A stretch of 20,951 bases of DNA from an uncultured Asticcacaulis sp. (GCA_946482045.1 CAMLPZ010000037.1:1-20951); one strand, 5' to 3'; counted from the first letter of the stretch, positions 9,501 through 15,823 are shown. Notes: generated by a model from the letters alone, not told the origin. Program-made: numbers and translations.

Positions 9501-9662
9501 TACGCCCTTGACGATGACGACCTGGTCTTCCGCCGGTGCGGCGGTGGCTGCCGTGTCCTGGGCGATCGCGCCCGTAGACAGCGCGAGCATGGATACGCCT
9601 GAGCAAAGCAGCGTGCTGAACGCCAGCTTCAACGCCTTCTTATCCTTAAGGTGTGATGACAT
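6519..9662 (-). CDS. TonB-dependent outer-membrane receptor
   Basis: This is a 1047-residue TonB-dependent receptor of the large Caulobacter/Xanthomonas type (the TonB-Xanth-Caul family), predicted to import a ligand across the outer membrane using TonB-ExbBD energy. The signal peptide ends near AIAQ (residues 32-35). A TonB-box-like VVIVKGVRGS follows at about 48-57. The plug domain spans roughly 60-178 and includes IADSLQRVPGIQI and VQIRGLGQTYTLMNGEQ. The long remainder is the beta-barrel, ending YTLGVRAKW with the expected terminal aromatic residue. No SusD-like partner is present, as is usual in Proteobacteria. A divergent LacI regulator and a downstream GH3 enzyme suggest an oligosaccharide or glycoside ligand; the two halogenases leave room for an aromatic glycoside. 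The ligand is inference. Confidence 0.94.
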   Translation of the reverse strand: MSSHLKDKKALKLAFSTLLCSGVSMLALSTGAIAQDTAATAAPAEDQVVIVKGVRGSQLRAVDIKKRAIAQVDGISAEDIGKLPDTTIADSLQRVPGIQIIREAGEGASVQIRGLGQTYTLMNGEQYLSAGNIGQAQANFLDVPSQLMSGVVVYKSVDPRTPLAGISGTIDLQTRRPFQMPKGLSLTGAAEASRGDYTKENDYMVNGLAAWRNDRVGILASVAIGDTTNGNNYSGSGGGVFSQNDWGAGQPQNFIAPHGFEVYNRAIQRKRTGANLSFQAKLDDGWTLTGDVFYAKLEEHNRAMGLNISNRWDGGAFATWLTPDEYSDTGLDDSNGTPWWNVSSYDINAQWLNSFTVNRTNNSESTNYNLELKYDNGGKFTAETRFISARASRLSMNGQVQGDLSNWQYDAAAPGEFTLFRNPDDRSRGTFYSADICAKFPASQRSNAITGSAGGCYLNPNPEGYNSNPLLHVDFSGGNAVFDGFGDVMARAGGLGAGKTTADYMANLNSYRVGAFSSEGNNDASSTLNVARADGHYRFDEKALGIFTKLDAGVRVSQRTTDIEQFHLFSNFYAGKGVQANGQPVPATGCLAQWKAIDVVMDQGQCSAGEMVPSAANPAVMVFQGYTVNKPTRIDEFNNVVFVEGLGGDTASGIPGFWAVDPKDFDDVRSFHEKVFGGAVPITVPGQTYEVNMYENNVYASGEFEAGIFSGNIGVRVIQTELNVKQNVTGDTLAYGDTNADTGDTVTNRKYTDVLPSLNINADISDQFKVRFGYAKTMQPLDLGNYGGSIKINTNDDPGHVPPRRVVTSANSNGNPYLDPWRSTNTNLSAEYYLGRGSVLSAAIFDMQIDSFVVGGQILSAPGQFVNSDGSPAGAVPIFLPIQGSGGKVQGLELGAKLAFADFIDGGFLSNLGVDTNYTYSPSESGDVGLDGEKLPFFNNSRDQFNLIGWYQDDKLQIRVAYNYRSERLQNIASLVDNSKIPIFAEATNFIDVNATYDVTDRVSLYFNGSNVTGETETYNYHFGDSKQYAFQNQFEPRYTLGVRAKW

Positions 9663-9773
9663 GTGTGGTCCGTCCCTAATCCTTGTCCGAATTATTGCTT
9701 ATGAGGTCACCGTTCTTTGCCGGTGTGTACGCGTACTGATATCCCCGGCACCGCCTGCCAGATTGTCTATTTG

Positions 9774-9806
9774 GACATAAATTATGTCATCGATGTCATT
9801 TGTAAA
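9774..9806 (-). promoter_or_regulatory. Candidate promoter and operator for the TonB-dependent receptor
   Basis: On the minus strand TTTACA (9801-9806) and TAATTT (9779-9784) are spaced by 16 bases. The spacer holds a CATCGATG-centred imperfect palindrome with the central CG step typical of LacI-family operators, and the -10 lies inside a perfect 7-1-7 palindrome, GACATAAATTATGTC (9774-9788). A start here would give a leader of about 110 bases before the ATG at 9662. The palindromes are observed; the promoter assignment is inference, and the -10 match is weak. Confidence 0.45.
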
Positions 9807-10001
9807 TGGCACTAATAGACGTATAGTGTTCTGAACATACCCTGCTGTTTTTGCTGTTATGCTCGGCACATCGACGAGTCCGGTGTTGGCACACTTGGCC
9901 AACGGACAAAAAATTGTCAAGCATTTTGTCCATCGATGTCATTTATGGAGATGGAATATTCAGCTTTGTCCGCCAGCATGTTGCAAGCTTGCATCACATG
10001 G

Positions 10002-10010
10002 GGTTGCGCT
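10002..10010. promoter_or_regulatory. Upstream operator-like site, inverted copy of the lacI-side operator core
   Basis: GGTTGCGCT is an exact inverted copy of AGCGCAACC at 10058-10066. The centres of the two GCGC cores are 53 bp apart, about five helical turns, so dimers or a tetramer bound at both would face the same side of the DNA. Confidence 0.4.
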
Positions 10011-10047
10011 TATAAATGCATCTAATGATGGTCGATCAAAGGGGCCA

Positions 10048-10076
10048 TTGGCTTGTTAGCGCAACCACGTTATGAA
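10048..10076 (+). promoter_or_regulatory. Candidate promoter and operator of the LacI-family gene
   Basis: TTGGCT (10048-10053) and TATGAA (10071-10076) are spaced by 17 bases. The spacer starts with TGTTAGCGCAACCA (10054-10067), a near-palindrome around GCGC that differs by one base from the xylose-responsive operator of Caulobacter as I remember it (TGTTAGCGCTACCA). An operator inside the promoter spacer, 51 bases before the regulator's ATG, suggests autorepression. Each hexamer matches consensus at four of six positions, so the promoter itself is only moderately supported. Confidence 0.5.
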
Positions 10077-10117
10077 TTCTTATGCCGTTCCGGCACCGGG
10101 AGTTACAAACCTAAATT

Positions 10118-11140
10118 ATGTCGACCATTTATGATGTGGCCGAGTTGGCCGGGGTTTCGGCAAAGACGGTGTCGCGTGTCCTGAATGAGGACCGGGCCGT
10201 CAAGGACAACACGCGCGAACGCGTCCTTGAGGCCATGAGCAAGCTGGAGTACCGGCCCAACAACCAAGCCCGTTCCTTACGTCTGGGCAAGACCAAGACT
10301 TCGGTCGGCATGCTGCTCGAAGATCCGGCCAGCGGTTATCAGGGCCGCTTCCACCACGCCATGCTTATGGCCTCGATGGAAACCGGCAACTATGTCGCCA
10401 TGGAGTTGTTCGAGCACGATAAGCCCGATTACCTGGCCAATGTCGATCGCTTCATTACCGACGCCCAGATTCGCTCCATGGTCCTGTTGCCACCGCTGTG
10501 CGACTTCGGGCCGCTGAAGGCGCTCTTGAAGACGCGCAACATTCATTGCGTGTTGATTTCACCGACGACTCCCGACAGTCACTATCCCTCGGTCGCCATG
10601 GACGACCGGTTGGCGGCGCGCGATATCACGGATTACCTGCTGTCGCTTGGGCACACGAAAATCGCCCATATCGCGGGTCATCCCGACCACGCCGCCGCGC
10701 TGTTGCGCCGGCAGGGATTCTACGAGGCGTTCGACGCTTCGGGCCGCCCACGGCCGCCCCGGGAGTATTTCGCCGAAGGCCTGTTCACCTTCAAGACCGG
10801 GATCGCCGCGGCCGAAAAACTGCTGAGCCTGCCGGATCGTCCCACCGCCATCTTTGTCTCCAACGATGAGATGGCGGCGGCGGCCTGTTCGGTGGCGCAC
10901 AGGATGGGGGTGCGTATTCCTGAAGACTTGTCTGTCGTCGGCTTCGACGACGCGCCGATCGCGTCGGCCATCTGGCCGGCCCTGACCACGGTTCGCCAAC
11001 CTTATCTCGATATGGCGCGCCGTACGCTGCAAATTCTCAATGCGGCCGGTGATATGGTACGGGCCTCCGATATCCAGCCGCGCCACATTATTCCACATGA
11101 ACTGATTACGCGGGAATCGACGGCGCCCTTCAAGGCATAG
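10118..11140 (+). CDS. LacI/GalR-family transcriptional regulator
   Basis: This 340-residue LacI-type regulator is predicted to repress in the absence of a sugar effector. The N-terminal helix-turn-helix is TIYDVAELAGVSAKTVSRVLNE (residues 3-24), followed by the hinge region with YRPNNQARSLRLGKT at about 46-60. The effector-binding periplasmic-binding-protein-like core shows the family's TAIFVSNDEMAAAA and DLSVVGFDDAPIA motifs and ends with the usual TTVRQP segment. The length is typical. The gene is divergent from the TonB-dependent receptor, making the receptor, halogenase and GH3 genes its likely targets. Operator-like GCGC palindromes lie in its own promoter, so autoregulation is likely. 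A weak GGGAG lies 15 bases before the ATG. Whether its ligand is a xylose- or glucose-type sugar cannot be told from sequence. Confidence 0.93.
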   Translation: MSTIYDVAELAGVSAKTVSRVLNEDRAVKDNTRERVLEAMSKLEYRPNNQARSLRLGKTKTSVGMLLEDPASGYQGRFHHAMLMASMETGNYVAMELFEHDKPDYLANVDRFITDAQIRSMVLLPPLCDFGPLKALLKTRNIHCVLISPTTPDSHYPSVAMDDRLAARDITDYLLSLGHTKIAHIAGHPDHAAALLRRQGFYEAFDASGRPRPPREYFAEGLFTFKTGIAAAEKLLSLPDRPTAIFVSNDEMAAAACSVAHRMGVRIPEDLSVVGFDDAPIASAIWPALTTVRQPYLDMARRTLQILNAAGDMVRASDIQPRHIIPHELITRESTAPFKA

Positions 11141-11160
11141 GAATCTTCTCTAGTATGGCA

Positions 11161-11192
11161 AAAGGCGGCCTCATATGGAGCCGCCTTTTTTT
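11161..11192. terminator. Bidirectional terminator between convergent genes
   Basis: AAAGGCGGC and GCCGCCTTT form a 9-bp stem around a short loop, followed on the plus strand by a T run and on the minus strand by TTTTGCC. It lies 20 bases after the LacI-family stop and 22 bases beyond the stop of the convergent M56 gene, so it can serve both. Confidence 0.88.
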
Positions 11193-11214
11193 GATTTGGG
11201 ATAGCGTGGGCTGA

Positions 11215-13191
11215 TTAGCCGGCCTTCACCCTCGTCTGGATGCTGACCACGACGTCGGCTTTGGGATTAGGAGCGGGTAACGGCATTGGCTTGGCTGCCG
11301 GCATGACGTCGAGTGTGGCAGATGGCACAGCATTAGCTTTGCGACCGGTATCTTCGACAACCACAGTGATTTTGCCGTTTGGCAGGGTGATGATCCTGGC
11401 CTTTACGTTCAGCGGACTGGACATAACCGCCATAGGCTTGGCCGGTGGAGCAGGGGGCGCCGGGGGGGCTGGAAGTACGGCTGGCGCCGGCGGTGCCGCG
11501 AGAGCCGGTGGTGCGGGCATTGCCGGTTCAGCTGGAAGGGCAGGCGGGGCGGGAGGCTCGGGGATGTCCCAATGCTCGCCGAACTCTCCCCTGCGGAACT
11601 TGGCCTCGATCTTTCGGGCGATCTTTTCGGCTTTGCGTGCCTCACGCTCGGCATGTTTCTGGATCGCTTCCGCGTCAATGGCCCGAGCGGCGGCCGCACG
11701 TTCCATGGCTTCCGCGTGGCGGGCCATGGCTTCGGCATGACGTGCCTGGGTCGCGGTGTTGTCATGGGCCGTGCGGGCCTCGGCCGCTAGGCGGTCGGCG
11801 GCGGCCTGCATCCGGAGGGCGCGGTCAGGGTCGGACACCTTGAACTGTTCGGCGTCACGGCGGATGTCCTCAGCGGCTTCGGTCAGGCTCGCGACGTGGG
11901 AACGAGCGAAGGCGTCATGGTCGAAATCATGCTCCAGGTCCGCGACCCAGGTCCAGGTCGAGTCGCGTTCGCCTTCGTTGTCTTCCTTTTCGTTGCGGGG
12001 CATGATCAGGCCCGACCAGAAGTCCTTGGGCTCGACATCGCCGGCGGTCGCCTCGGCGGCAGGCGTTTCGGGGCCCGTGACTTCGGAGGTGTCGCCAAGG
12101 GCAAGGCTCGACGCCAGGCCAGATGAACCTGTGACCGATTCGCGCGACTTGATATTGCAGATCTTCGCCAGGGCGCCATCCGTGCCGGCTACAACCTGGG
12201 CGGCGGGGATGGCCAGAGCTGCAAGAGTGATCAGGACGACAGGGGCGGCCAACAAGGCCGGGCGCGAGACTTTACGCGGGGACATGGGTTGAGCTCCTTT
12301 CGGCGTATCGCCGAGGATACGTCGGACGCGGGATAGAAGGGTGGGGCCGGAACCATCGCCATTGAGGGCGACAGCGAGATGAGGTGTTGTGCGGCGTTGT
12401 TCTTCCAAACGCAGCAGGGCGGTGGCGTAGGTCAGGGGGTCGCTGCACGTGCGCACGGCGGCGTCGTCGCAGGCCAGTTCACGCTGTTCACGTAAGCGTC
12501 GGCCAAGCCACCAGACAGCGGGATGATAGAAAAAGAGGGTTTCAAGTACGGTCTGGAGCAGGTTCCAGGCGAAGTCGGCGCGGCGGATATGCTCCAGCTC
12601 GTGCGCCAGGACAGCATCGATCTGGTCGGGTGACAGCGTCATGACGGCGGATACCGGCAGATAGACGATCGAGCGGAAGATACCGACGACGAACGGGCTG
12701 TCGATGCCAGGGTGCATGCGGATATGGACGTTGCTGAGTCCAAGGATGCGGGCAGCGCGGGCAAAGCGGCCGGCCAGCGCTTCCGGAACCGGTTGAGCAT
12801 GCGCCTTCAGTCGGTGGATGGCCCACAGGCCGCTGAGTGTGCGTGAGGCTAAGAATAGAACTCCCAAGGCCCAGGCGGCATCGATCCATGGCAGCAGACT
12901 CATCGGGTCCAGGCCTTGCGGCACGATGGCGGCGCCAATCGCGACAGCCTCCTGGCCGAGCGCCGTTTCGCCCCGGCTAAGGCGTAGCTGCTCCCAGGCG
13001 AAGGTTGCTGTCGCAGCGGCTGCCATGGCCAGCATGGCGGCGAGGCTGATCGCATACTGAACGCGCGGGCGGAGGCCGGGAAGGGCGGCGGACACCAGTT
13101 TCGCTGTCAGGGCGATAATGGCGCCCTGCCAGCAGAAGTGTAGCAGGGTCAGGCCCAGCGCCTGGAATAGAATTTGAACCTGTTCAACCAT
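11215..13191 (-). CDS. M56 (BlaR1/MecR1-like) membrane metalloprotease with unusual C-terminal region
   Basis: This 658-residue protein has an N-terminal multi-pass membrane domain with hydrophobic segments at about 10-38, 46-66 and 100-125. The zinc protease motif HELEH lies at 197-201 and ELACDD, with the third ligand candidate Glu238, at 238-243. A further membrane segment is at about 311-335. In BlaR1 systems such a protease inactivates its cognate BlaI repressor after a signal. Here residues beyond 336 do not resemble a penicillin-binding sensor. They comprise an acidic linker, an Ala/Glu/Arg-rich likely helical stretch with RHAEAMA repeats (430-530), a Pro/Ala-rich tract (543-585), and a short tail with a VKARIITLPNGKITVVVED segment at about 596-614. 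The gene follows the BlaI-like gene by 39 bases with a good ribosome binding site (GAGAGG). The protease family is secure, but the signal sensed is unknown. Confidence 0.88.
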   Translation of the reverse strand: MVEQVQILFQALGLTLLHFCWQGAIIALTAKLVSAALPGLRPRVQYAISLAAMLAMAAAATATFAWEQLRLSRGETALGQEAVAIGAAIVPQGLDPMSLLPWIDAAWALGVLFLASRTLSGLWAIHRLKAHAQPVPEALAGRFARAARILGLSNVHIRMHPGIDSPFVVGIFRSIVYLPVSAVMTLSPDQIDAVLAHELEHIRRADFAWNLLQTVLETLFFYHPAVWWLGRRLREQRELACDDAAVRTCSDPLTYATALLRLEEQRRTTPHLAVALNGDGSGPTLLSRVRRILGDTPKGAQPMSPRKVSRPALLAAPVVLITLAALAIPAAQVVAGTDGALAKICNIKSRESVTGSSGLASSLALGDTSEVTGPETPAAEATAGDVEPKDFWSGLIMPRNEKEDNEGERDSTWTWVADLEHDFDHDAFARSHVASLTEAAEDIRRDAEQFKVSDPDRALRMQAAADRLAAEARTAHDNTATQARHAEAMARHAEAMERAAAARAIDAEAIQKHAEREARKAEKIARKIEAKFRRGEFGEHWDIPEPPAPPALPAEPAMPAPPALAAPPAPAVLPAPPAPPAPPAKPMAVMSSPLNVKARIITLPNGKITVVVEDTGRKANAVPSATLDVMPAAKPMPLPAPNPKADVVVSIQTRVKAG

Positions 13192-13230
13192 GGTCAGCCT
13201 CTCTTGACCGTATTGATTTTGGTACTGATC

Positions 13231-13629
13231 TTACTTGGACTTCGCGGCGATAAGCGCGCGTATCTGTTCCAGTTCGTCCTCACTGGCCGGCTGCAGCGAC
13301 AGGGCGTGCATGGCCAGGAGCGCCGGCGAGCCGGAAAACAGCTTCTCACTCAGATCCTTCAGCAGTTGCGTCTGCATGTCCGCTTCGCGCATGGCCGGCG
13401 AGTAGATGTGCGCCTTGCCGGCCTCCTCGCGCTCGACCAGACCTTTTTCGGTCATGATTTGCAGCGTCTTGAGCACGGTCGTGTAGCCCGTGGCGCGGGT
13501 TCCGCTGAGGACGTCGTGGATGTCGCGTACGGTGGCGGGCCCCTTGGCCCAAAGCACACGCAGGATGTCCAGCTCGGCCTCGGTCGGCTTTTTCAGCGGT
13601 GCGTCGGCAATGGAAGAAGATAATGTCAT
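13231..13629 (-). CDS. BlaI/MecI-family winged-helix repressor
   Basis: This 132-residue BlaI/MecI/CopY-type repressor starts its winged helix at TEAELDILRVLW (16-27). The recognition-helix region is ATGYTTVLKTLQIMTEKGLVERE (46-68), the classic signature of this family, and the C-terminal half is the dimerisation and protease-sensitive part. It forms a two-gene operon with the downstream M56 protease, its expected inactivator. The ATG at 13629 lies only 6 bases after a strong -10, so the mRNA is predicted to be leaderless and no Shine-Dalgarno is seen. Two palindromes in the promoter are the likely autoregulatory operators. Targets beyond its own operon cannot be deduced, and no beta-lactamase gene is nearby. 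Confidence 0.93.
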   Translation of the reverse strand: MTLSSSIADAPLKKPTEAELDILRVLWAKGPATVRDIHDVLSGTRATGYTTVLKTLQIMTEKGLVEREEAGKAHIYSPAMREADMQTQLLKDLSEKLFSGSPALLAMHALSLQPASEDELEQIRALIAAKSK

Positions 13630-13635
13630 AAGATG

Positions 13636-13677
13636 TTTATACGAAGAGCTTCGTAACGAGTCAACGAAGAATTTCGT
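13636..13677 (-). promoter_or_regulatory. Promoter of the BlaI-M56 operon with two operators
   Basis: On the minus strand TTGACT (13659-13664) and TATAAA (13636-13641) are separated by exactly 17 bases, a near-consensus sigma-70-type promoter. TACGAA-N4-TTCGTA (13640-13655) fills the spacer and touches the -10. ACGAA-N4-TTCGT (13664-13677) abuts the -35. The two centres are 23 bp apart, about two helical turns. BlaI/MecI operators have TAC...GTA ends, which these sites resemble. Repressor binding at both would block RNA polymerase. Confidence 0.8.
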
Positions 13678-13773
13678 AGGTGCATTCGGAAATGGCGAGC
13701 GTCACGAATTTTTTACACGATGTTCCGGCCTTCCTCATCGTCTTGCGATGGCATTGCGGCTTAGCGTCGGACC

Positions 13774-14850
13774 ATGAACGTCATCCGTTTCGACAGCCAC
13801 GATTACCGTCAACAGGCCCGCGAGCAGGGCCTGCGCTACGTCTCGGATACACGGCCGGGCTACACGCGCCGGCGCTTCGGTAAGCATTTCGCATACTTCG
13901 ATTCCATGGGCGAACGCATCCGTGACGAGGACGAGATCATTCGCATCCGCAAGCTGGCCATTCCGCCGGCTTACCGGAATGTCTGGATTTGTCCACATAA
14001 GAACGGCCATATCCAGGCGACGGCGCTCGATGCCAAGGGGCGCAAGCAATACCGCTATCATCCCGACTGGCGCGCCGCGCGTGATGCCACCAAGTTCAAC
14101 CATATCCTGGCTTTTGGCGAGGCCTTGCCACGCATCCGCGCCACTGTGAACCAGCATATGGCGCAGCGGGGCTTAAGCCGCGACAGGGTCCTGGCAACCG
14201 TCGTCGCCCTGTTGGAAAAAACCCTGATTCGCGTCGGCAATGATGAATATGCCCGCAAGAACCAGTCCTACGGCCTGACGACTTTGAGGGACGAGCACGT
14301 CGAGGTCGCGGGATCGACCCTGCGCTTCCGCTTCAAAGGCAAGTCCGGCAAGGAGTGGAACCTTAAGCTCAGCGACCGCCGCATTGCCCGCGTCGTGGCG
14401 GCCTGCGCCGATATCGAAGGCCAGGAGCTGTTCAAATATGTCGACGAAGAGGGGCGGGTGCGCGACGTTACGTCCGGCGACGTCAATGCCTATTTGCGCG
14501 AAATCAGCGGTCAGCCATTTACAGCCAAGGATTTCCGCACATGGACCGGGACGGTCCTGGCGGCCATGGCCTTAAGAGGGTTCGATGCCTACGATACGCA
14601 AACCCAGGCGAAGAGAAACATCGTGGCAGCTATCGAGACCGTGTCAAAGCGGCTTGGCAATACGCCAAGCGTCTGCCGCAAGTGTTATGTTCATCCGGAA
14701 ATCCTGAACGCCTATCTCGACGGCGACCTGATGGCGCAGATCGAAGCCGCCATAGACGATCGGCTGGATGACGATGGGCTGAACCCCGACGAACGCTGCG
14801 TGCTTTATTTTTTGAAAGGCCGGTTGCAGCCGCGCATGGCCGCGGAATAG
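13774..14850 (+). CDS. DNA topoisomerase IB (poxvirus-like)
   Basis: This 358-residue type IB topoisomerase is predicted to relax supercoils through a 3'-phosphotyrosyl intermediate without ATP. An N-terminal domain (about 1-95, with RKLAIPPAYRNVWI at 59-72) precedes the catalytic domain. Catalytic candidates are Arg153 in LIRVGN, the lysine in RFKGKSGK (186-193), Arg255 in KDFRTWTG, and the nucleophile Tyr305 in CRKCYVHPEIL. The vaccinia histidine (H265) is replaced by Asn296 in LGNTP, as in other bacterial members such as the Deinococcus enzyme, so it should be active. The length matches bacterial TopIB. It is divergent from the BlaI-like gene across a 144-bp gap. Its role is accessory to the essential topoisomerases. 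Confidence 0.94.
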   Translation: MNVIRFDSHDYRQQAREQGLRYVSDTRPGYTRRRFGKHFAYFDSMGERIRDEDEIIRIRKLAIPPAYRNVWICPHKNGHIQATALDAKGRKQYRYHPDWRAARDATKFNHILAFGEALPRIRATVNQHMAQRGLSRDRVLATVVALLEKTLIRVGNDEYARKNQSYGLTTLRDEHVEVAGSTLRFRFKGKSGKEWNLKLSDRRIARVVAACADIEGQELFKYVDEEGRVRDVTSGDVNAYLREISGQPFTAKDFRTWTGTVLAAMALRGFDAYDTQTQAKRNIVAAIETVSKRLGNTPSVCRKCYVHPEILNAYLDGDLMAQIEAAIDDRLDDDGLNPDERCVLYFLKGRLQPRMAAE

Positions 14851-14906
14851 GCGATTTTATCAAAAACTTATTTTGCCAATTCGCGAAGTCGCGTTAGGTC
14901 ATAGGA

Positions 14907-15284
14907 ATGACTGATGGTGTCATTCCGAACGATGCACGGCAGTTTCTTTTGCGCAATATCGACTCGGTTGCGCAGTGGGAGGGGCTCTTATGGCTGCGCG
15001 GTCATCCCGACTCGGCTTGGGATGCCACTAAGGTTGCGCGCCATCTCTACATCTCGGAAACGGAGACGGCCGCTCTTCTGGACGGCCTTGCCGAGCGCCA
15101 TATCGTCGTGGTCGAGGACGGCAGGCTTTACCGCTATAAACCTGAAACCCCGGAAATGGATGCGCTTATCGCCCAGTGCGCCGATCTTTACCGGCAATAT
15201 CTCATTCCGGTTACGAAGATCATCCATTCGAAACCCAAACGCGTCCAGGCTTTTGCCGACGCTTTCCGGATCAGAAAGGACTAG
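14907..15284 (+). CDS. Small protein with winged-helix-like fold, function unknown
   Basis: This 125-residue soluble protein is one I cannot name. The segment from WEGLLWLRGHPDSAWDATKVA (24-44) through YISETETAALLDGLAERHIVVVEDGRLYRYKP (48-79) has the spacing of a winged helix-turn-helix: a helix, a recognition-like helix, then a beta wing. The C-terminus is helical and basic (IIHSKPKRVQAFADAFRIRKD). It starts 56 bases after the topoisomerase gene, and its stop is followed by a single base before the next ATG, so it is co-transcribed with two small membrane proteins. That context suggests a regulator or cytoplasmic partner for them. A longer overlapping frame from 14914 is explained by codon bias and is not the real reading. 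Confidence 0.75.
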   Translation: MTDGVIPNDARQFLLRNIDSVAQWEGLLWLRGHPDSAWDATKVARHLYISETETAALLDGLAERHIVVVEDGRLYRYKPETPEMDALIAQCADLYRQYLIPVTKIIHSKPKRVQAFADAFRIRKD

Positions 15285-15285
15285 A

Positions 15286-15549
15286 ATGGTAGCCGCCATT
15301 ATCTATGCCCTGTGCGCGTTGATGGCCTTTGTCTGCGCCTGGCTCCTGCTGGCGGCCTATTTCCGCAGCCGTTACCGCCTGCTGTTATGGGGCGGCCTAT
15401 GCTTCTGCGGCCTGACGGTATCGAATGCGCTTCTGATGGTCGACAAGGTGATGTTGGGGCCTGGGACCGACCTGTCGATGGTACGTCACGTCATTACCGG
15501 CATATCGCTTCTCATATTTCTTTACGGCCTGATCTGGGACACGGAATAG
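15286..15549 (+). CDS. Small three-helix membrane protein, DUF5985-like
   Basis: This 87-residue protein has three hydrophobic segments at about 3-26, 33-54 and 65-84 and short polar loops with arginines (YFRSRYR), so it is almost entirely membrane-embedded. The pattern and the closing LYGLIWDTE resemble the DUF5985 family as I recall it; the biochemical role is unknown. The ATG at 15286 follows the winged-helix-like gene's stop by one base, and its own stop is followed by one base before the next ATG. It forms a tight operon with both. Confidence 0.75.
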   Translation: MVAAIIYALCALMAFVCAWLLLAAYFRSRYRLLLWGGLCFCGLTVSNALLMVDKVMLGPGTDLSMVRHVITGISLLIFLYGLIWDTE

Positions 15550-15550
15550 C

Positions 15551-15820
15551 ATGAAACTTATGCTCTTGGGCGCCACCGCCATGGCGTGTTTCACCATAGC
15601 ACTCCTGCTCGCTCGCCACTGGACGACGACGCGTGACCGCTTCTTCCTGTTCTTTGCGGCGGCGTTCTTTGTCGAAGGGATCGACCGGATCGTGCTGGGT
15701 CTGACGCAGACAAGCGACCAGAGCCCTCTGATCTATCTGATCCGGTTGTTCTCTTTCCTGCTGATCGTGGTTGCCATTATCGACAAGAACCGGTCCGTAA
15801 GGGGGCGAGAGACCCCCTGA
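15551..15820 (+). CDS. Small three-helix membrane protein, partner of the preceding gene
   Basis: This 89-residue protein has membrane segments at about 3-21, 29-47 and 59-80 and a charged C-terminal tail (DKNRSVRGRETP). It resembles its neighbour in size and topology, with arginine-bearing loops (HWTTTRDR), and is probably also DUF5985-like. The pair may form a hetero-oligomer in the inner membrane; that is inference from gene pairing. The stop codon lies within a GGGGG/CCCCC hairpin (15800-15818) with no T tract, and the gene converges on the next with only 3 bases between. Confidence 0.72.
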   Translation: MKLMLLGATAMACFTIALLLARHWTTTRDRFFLFFAAAFFVEGIDRIVLGLTQTSDQSPLIYLIRLFSFLLIVVAIIDKNRSVRGRETP

Positions 15821-15823
15821 CAA

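Larger units (their letters stand above)
9663..10117. other. 455-bp divergent regulatory region between receptor and lacI-type gene
   Basis: This region is non-coding and more A+T-rich than its surroundings. Besides the two promoters given separately it contains the palindrome TGCAAGCTTGCA at 9982-9993, and GACAA-N4-TTGTC at 9905-9918. It also holds a 14-base direct repeat CATCGATGTCATTT at 9788-9801 and 9931-9944. The density of symmetric sites suggests binding by more than one regulator. Confidence 0.7.

Noticed and set aside
7263..9602. 779-residue open frame on the plus strand
   Set aside because: It is fully antisense to the TonB-dependent receptor, with the same low-information composition and no family motif. 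The receptor frame has a signal peptide, plug and terminal aromatic residue.
11433..11563. Pro/Ala codon repeat as a CRISPR-like or tandem-repeat locus
   Set aside because: The repetition is at codon level within an open protein frame, with no constant repeat length or spacers.
11240..11740. Gly/Ala-rich open frame on the plus strand
   Set aside because: It mirrors the Pro/Ala tract and Ala-rich helix of the M56 protein, and the repeats arise from that coding sequence.
14914..15549. 211-residue frame that would extend the first small membrane protein upstream
   Set aside because: The upstream part overlaps the winged-helix-like gene in another frame and reads as low-complexity Arg/Ser-rich sequence. 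The compact start at 15286, one base after the previous stop, fits better.
15800..15818. GGGGG/CCCCC hairpin as an intrinsic terminator
   Set aside because: It overlaps the stop codon of the membrane-protein gene and has no T tract on either strand, so I mention it only in that gene's entry.
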